Source of the DNA: Nymphaea colorata | Lineage: Eukaryota > Streptophyta > Magnoliopsida > Nymphaeales > Nymphaeaceae | DNA: 64,000 nt | Direction: 5' to 3' | NCBI RefSeq assembly: GCF_008831285.2 | Contig: NC_045144.1 | Location: 8,593,886 to 8,657,885, forward strand | In this document: piece after piece, positions 59,115 to 64,000 of the stretch | How positions within the stretch are numbered: position 1 is the first letter of the stretch | Layout of the letters: every line of letters starts with the position of its first letter | Translations under genes and position numbers: made by a program | Notes under the pieces: generated by a model | Databases searched by the model: none | What the model saw: the letters and a program-made list of their open reading frames with translations, nothing else | What the model was told of the DNA's origin: nothing

Positions 59115-60250
59115 CCAAGAAGGCTAAAATTCTAGTTTGAGAGTTCAAAGGGTTCTCTAAGAGTGAGCACACACTCAAGGGTATTTATATAGAGAAATGA
59201 AGACAAAATTCAACTTTTGATTTTTTTTTTTATTTTTTAAGTTTTATTGCCAATTTCTCAACTTTTAAATTTTTAATTTTTTAGGCTTTGACTCATGGGG
59301 ATTGGCTCTTAGCCTCATCCAAATTCTTTAGAGAATGTTGTAGGGCTAAATGCCCCCACGATAGACCAAACCCGAGCCCAAAGGCCAAGGCTGTGCGCGG
59401 CAACGCCAAGCGCTGTCGGTGGCTGTTGCTGAGGCTGGTGTGGGGGCAAAATGCCCCTCTTCATTGAGGTTGGCCTTTGCCCATGACAACCCTAGATGGG
59501 TCCCGCATGGGCCTCATCCTAAAAGAAAATTCAAAAACTAATAAATTTTTTCCAAGAGAAAAATGGTCATTTTACAAAATGGGTTCGGCTTTAGTTCTTT
59601 AACAATTTTGGGCTTCGGGTCTGAATCAAATTTCCTTGAACGGGGAAGGGTCGAATACGACGGGGTTCAATTCTGAGATTGGGTTTGTGATTAAGTTTGA
59701 AATACAAATTTTAGATCCAGTTTTGGGATTTATACAGTAAAATTGAGTCGAAAAGCAAGGGGGAGCTTGTCTGCATGCCCTAGGACCTGAATCCAAATAT
59801 GATGATGGAAATTGATTCTCGAGCTCTTGGGTACTTAGATATCAAATTTGGGTTTAGGTCCAAATTTTGGTTTTTAGATCTAATTTGGATCTATGGGCCG
59901 TTTGCTAGATCTATTTTGTTTTTATTGGATCTGAACCTCAATTTTGGATCTAGTTATGGATTTTGGACAGGGTTTGTGGAACTAAGGTATAACTTTGGAT
60001 CTAAAGCTTGGATTTGGACCTACGGTTTAATTTTAGGTTTGAACTGGGTGGACTAAGGTGCAGATTCGGATCTAAGGTCTGGTGTTTGATCTCAAGCTAG
60101 GATTTGGATCTAGAGCTCGATTTTGGATCAAGATCGTCATTTATGGATTTGTTTGGATCTAGAGTTGGATTTGGGTCTGATCCAAATCTGAGGCTTAGTT
60201 TTAGATTTAGACTGAAATTTGGGCTGGCTCTATGTTTAAATTTAGATCAG
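58860..60250. repeat. LTR-like repeat with GGATCT-rich tail, second copy
   Basis: Same architecture as 13600-14620: a CTCCAAA/GTTGAGGAG block, a (GA)n run at 59066-59113, AT-rich DNA, a GC-rich part (59340-59480), then a degenerate TTGGATCTA tail (59640-60250). The frames of 85-88 codons in the tail (59799-60370) are periodic and not genes. Confidence 0.45.
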
Positions 60251-60264
60251 AAATATGACACAAG

Positions 60265-60491
60265 TCTAAATCACAACAAAAATGCCTGGTGTTGCAACGG
60301 CTGTCTAGCCAATAGCCATAGTTCCGTTGGCAGTAAACCTATTGGCAATGGCTCTTACCCTAGCAGATAGCTAAGGCTGTCCTTGCCCTTTACAGCCATG
60401 GAGAAAAGTTTGTTGCCAATAACGTCTTTGGCAACAACTCCTTTAGTTGTTGGCAATGGCAGAAGTCGTTACCAAAAGTCCTTTTAGCAGT
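60265..60491. repeat. CACTA-like subterminal repeats
   Basis: Many TTGGCAA/TTGCCAA inverted words are present, and the right edge CTTTTAGCAGTG (inverse CACTGCTAAAAG) resembles a CACTA end. No transposase. Confidence 0.4.
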
Positions 60492-60686
60492 GATTTATAT
60501 TCACCGCTATAGCCTTTTCCCCCTTAAACCGGTGCTCCTTACGTAGCTAGTAAACCTTTATTTTTTGGCATTTTAAATAGGAATTTGAAATAATAATCAT
60601 GATCTTGTTTGTGCTTTTCAAAGCAAGCATGAGCTTCAATTGTAGATCTTGAATTATCTAGATTTGATACTTTCTTCAATGTTCAC

Positions 60687-60944
60687 CTATGTCACCATGG
60701 TACGTGAGGGAGACCCGTGTACCGGTACTGGTATGCCGGTATGCCGACAGGAGCTTGGGCAGCCATTGGCGACGGATGGCGAGTAGGCAACGGCAGGTTT
60801 CTTCATTTGGCGGTTTGTAGGGTTGCTGCAACTGTTGGGGTTTTGACAGCTTGGGCAGCTAGCAAGGGATGTCTGGCGAGAGTCCAAGTTTGGTGAAAAC
60901 GCAGTACCCATACCAGCACATGAACTCGTACCTATGTAACATAG
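60687..60944. mobile_element. hAT-like miniature element, second complete copy
   Basis: A 258-bp element whose left end is CTATGTCACCATGGTACG and whose right end is the inverse of CTATGTTACATAGGTACG. Perfect 8-bp direct repeats ATGTTCAC flank it (60679-60686 and 60945-60952). The GC-richer interior encodes nothing convincing. Its ends match the element at 19726-20107. Confidence 0.8.
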
Positions 60945-60982
60945 ATGTTCACAGTACACACGAGCTTAAAAAATTGACACAA

Positions 60983-61438
60983 TCAGCATAGAATGAAGAT
61001 GCATTTAACTTCACAAACTAGCAAGACCACATCAACAATGAAAATAAACAGAGAGAATTCACAGTCAACCCCAAGATCGTCAGATTGGAGTTTAGTGAAA
61101 CATAAACTGGAGGAGTCCTTTGCATATCCTAGAGAGACATCATCTTGTGCTAGCATTTTCTCAATCACTGTTTCTGCTCTATCCATATAGAAGTTCCGAA
61201 CACACATGCCAACCAAGATGTTACCACGCACTTGCCTTCCTTGTTCGATGGTAGCCAAAGTAGAAGATAGAGGCAAGAACATAGTGGTTTGCTTGCAATT
61301 CACCATAATGCAAGCATAGAATAGGGTGTTGCATTGTGCATAAAAATTGACAGCAGCATTAACAACGACAAGATATGAAGTAAGACCGCTATTGACTATG
61401 TATGAATGTGCCTGTTCACCTACCACCATGGGTTTCAA
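60983..61438 (-). pseudogene. Pentatricopeptide-repeat (PPR) protein fragment
   Basis: The minus-strand frame of 151 codons starts VVGEQAHSYIVNSGLTSYLV, typical of plant PLS-class PPR proteins. It continues with IEQGRQVRGNI and YMDRAETVIEKMLAQDDVS, then loses similarity. Key parts of the repeats are deleted (LFYACIMV in place of a normal repeat helix), and the protein lacks both termini. PPR proteins normally bind organellar RNA; this is a broken relic. Confidence 0.55.
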
Positions 61439-61946
61439 GTCAGCACATGCATAATTATATTAAAATGAGAAGGAAATTCACTCCCATACTATTACTGGTA
61501 ACACACTGGTATCTTCATTGCACCACCCAAATCGTGGTATGGGTTTTCTTGAACATTGACATGAAATTGGAGAAAAAAAAATTCTGCAAATTAATTCTGC
61601 AAATCAAACATAATGTTAAAACAAGAACGACTCTTCTTATACCAATTTTCCCTCCCATTACTAACTTAATCAAGTATCTAAATGAGTAGGTGTAGCTGTT
61701 GCGCTGATAGGTAGGAATTCCATAAATTTTCATTAACATCTGAGTTCATTCCCTTAGCCTCCAAAAGAAGAACTAGCCACCGGCACAAAAACAATAATCC
61801 AGCATCGTTCTATGCTCATTAAAAGAAAATGCTATCATGTGCCTAGATTGGTCAAAACATTATTGAAATGCATGAATCTAGAGTTGTTACCTTTCTTGTC
61901 TTTCATTTCTCTTTTTGTTTTTTCATATTTTGATTTTCAAGGAAAC

Positions 61947-62019
61947 CTATATCACCTGAGTGCAGGGTGCCGGTGCGGCCTATCTCATAAAATTTAGGTG
62001 CGGCAGTGCGGCGAGAGTA

Positions 62020-62055
<36 letters not shown>

Positions 62056-62711
62056 CATCATCATCATCTTTTATGGTTTTACCTTCAAGGTTCAAAATAA
62101 AACATTTTAAATATAACAAATTTAAGAATAGATAGTCTGTATAGTTCACTTTCAGTCATAAACGGACAAATGCACATGCACTTGAATAACACAATTATAC
62201 AAGTACACGTTAATTTACACAACCTGATTTATATACCAAAATCAAAATTAACTCAGTTAGTCTCCACCTAGTAGTTTTGAAAGTTTGAAGACGAAGAAAA
62301 TAAGCATTCCAATAAAATCAAGCTGATGTTAATAAGTAGTTGAATTAGTTTCATTATTAGGGAAAACTAAAAGAACATACAAGTTTGCCATTTATTTTAG
62401 ATTGCATAGCAAATGACAGCTAAAAGTAGCGAGAGACAAGGGGTGAGGTCGATGTGGACGGTTGATTTTGTTAAAAATTAAAAAAAAAAAACCTAAAAAT
62501 TGGACAAAAATAGACCGACTCACATTTGGCCGCACCCGACTCGGGTCAAACACGAGTTGGGTGCGAGTCAAAAAAGGACAATTTTAGTCGGATGCGGTCA
62601 GCCGCACCCGACTCTTGTTTGACTACTTTGGGTGCGCACCGGAGGTGCACCCGCACCCGCATCGCGTCGACGCAGGTGCGAGGCCAACAAGGGCGCACCC
62701 TGGTGACTTAG
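61947..62711. mobile_element. Long CTATGTCAC-related element
   Basis: The left end CTATATCACCTGAGTGCAGG and the inverse of the right end, CTAAGTCACCAGGGTGCG, are related to the 19726 and 60687 elements. GC-rich ends with CGCACCCGCACCC words flank an AT-rich middle that includes (TTA)n at 62022-62055. No clear target duplication. The 61-codon frame at 62526-62711 lies in the GC-rich end and is not a gene. Confidence 0.45.
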
Positions 62712-64000
62712 ATGCTAACCTCCAAAAACACTAGTCTGGTCAAAAAATTATTGAGCTACGTCTGTATCTCAAATTTTCACAGAATTTCCACCAAATAATT
62801 CGCATCCCTAATTACAAAGGTTCCATCACCCTTCAACTACACTACTAATGTCCTGTTTTGCTTCACAAGAAAATGCACTCGAGTAACAATTGATGACCAG
62901 GACCTTGTCAGTTTAGAAACACAAAAAGAGCTTATAACATTTCCAATCTAAGTTGCAGGTACTTGCAAGTGGAGATATGCTACAATAACATGGTTATCAC
63001 CCAAAAACAACTGAAAAAGAACATAGGTTGGTGAATTAGATTAAGAATAATGACAAAGATTATCTGCCTCTGAGGCAACGCCCACCTAGAAAACCGTCAA
63101 AAGAAGCAAGGAAACAAATTTTGAGAAGTAATGCAACACATTAAAACTAATCAAATTTAATATGTTCTGCAATTGATCTTCAAAAATCTGGATGAAAGCA
63201 TCTATAGCTTAACATTAAATCTGTTCTGCAATTGATCTTACTATCGATTAATATAACAAATCACTATCTAATTTTCACACTAAACATCTATAGCTTAACA
63301 TTAAATCACTTAGAAAATTATTATGTTTGCCTATCACTTGCACAATAGGTAGTTGAGTTTGCCTATTGCTTGCAGAGCGAATGGCTGAAGAACAATTTCT
63401 TTTGCACGCAGCTTCCTACTTTACACTCAACTGCTATCTACTTTAGATATTATTAACTTGTACACATAAAAATTGCTGCCTTACATTGTAAACCTCTACT
63501 ACTTAACATTAAATTTTCTTCTAATTTGTGTACTAGAACACTTGGTTGTCTTATCGTATATGGCTTCCTACTTTACTTTGTATATGGCTTCCTATTTTGC
63601 ACATTCAATTGTTAACTGGTTGCGCAACATTGAGCTTAACAAAGTAAATCTTTGTTTGCCTATTAAATGGTTATCATCGTCAATTCATAGTAAAAGCTAT
63701 AGCTTAACAAAAAATTGCTATTTAATTTACAAAAGAAATCACTATAGCTAATAATGAATCAGTATCCAATTTACACAGTAAATGACTAATTATATATAAG
63801 TAGCACAACAAGTGAATTTTATAACAATGTATTATAGACTCAACATTATATACACGTTCTGACATTATTGTAAATACGGCAACCATTTCCTTTTTTCATA
63901 ATCTTCTTCTCTTTTTGTTGCCGAACCTATAAAAATTATGAATACTATATTAAACTAAGAATGAATGAAGTATGAAATATTGCCAAACTAAGAGTAACTT
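62712..64000. other. Intergenic, no gene seen
   Basis: AT-rich. Words such as TTCTGCAATTGATCTT and CTATAGCTTAACATTAAATC recur two to three times between 63160 and 63740, a loose local repeat. No coding domain was recognised up to the window edge. Confidence 0.45.

Overview
The window is nuclear DNA of a flowering plant. The evidence is genes with many AT-rich GT-AG introns, three plant-type protein genes (a plant BRCA1 with a PHD finger, a double-domain plastid co-chaperonin, and a FIDDLEHEAD-type 3-ketoacyl-CoA synthase), and long intergenic stretches of decayed plant transposable elements and (AT)n, (GA)n and (GT)n microsatellites. I cannot name the species.

Layout. 1-7.1 kb: promoter and 14-exon plus-strand BRCA1 gene, apparently intact (1136 codons). 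7.1-16.6 kb: no intact gene; it holds a decayed minus-strand LINE (9.4-10.7 kb), a LINE 5-prime relic (11.3 kb), an LTR-like GGATCT-rich repeat (13.6-14.6 kb) and a plus-strand LINE (14.7-16.0 kb). 16.7-23.8 kb: five-exon minus-strand CPN20 gene for the chloroplast 20-kDa co-chaperonin, with a 3.4-kb last intron that carries a hAT-like miniature element with a perfect 8-bp target duplication. 24.5-27.5 kb: a wrecked plus-strand Ty1/copia polyprotein. 28.7-29.2 kb: a minus-strand coding relic I could not assign. 32.5-33.0 kb: a Tourist-like MITE. 34.3-39.5 kb: three-exon minus-strand FDH/KCS10 gene. 39.5-64 kb: no intact gene that I can support; it holds MITE-like elements, GC-rich repeats, and short broken gene fragments (two exon-like pieces at 49 kb, a kinesin motor exon at 53 kb, a PPR fragment at 61 kb).

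The three real genes are functionally unrelated: DNA repair in the nucleus, protein folding in the plastid, and very-long-chain fatty acid synthesis at the ER for the epidermis. Nothing suggests a shared pathway or cluster.

Most notable points. (1) The FDH/KCS10 protein has Gln at the position of the catalytic His (FAE1 His391), while Cys and Asn of the triad are kept. (2) CPN20 intron 3 can only be joined in frame with a GC-AG intron. (3) A small family of TIR elements beginning CTATGTCAC carries perfect but different 8-bp target-site duplications at two sites. I found no convincing wholly new biological system here.
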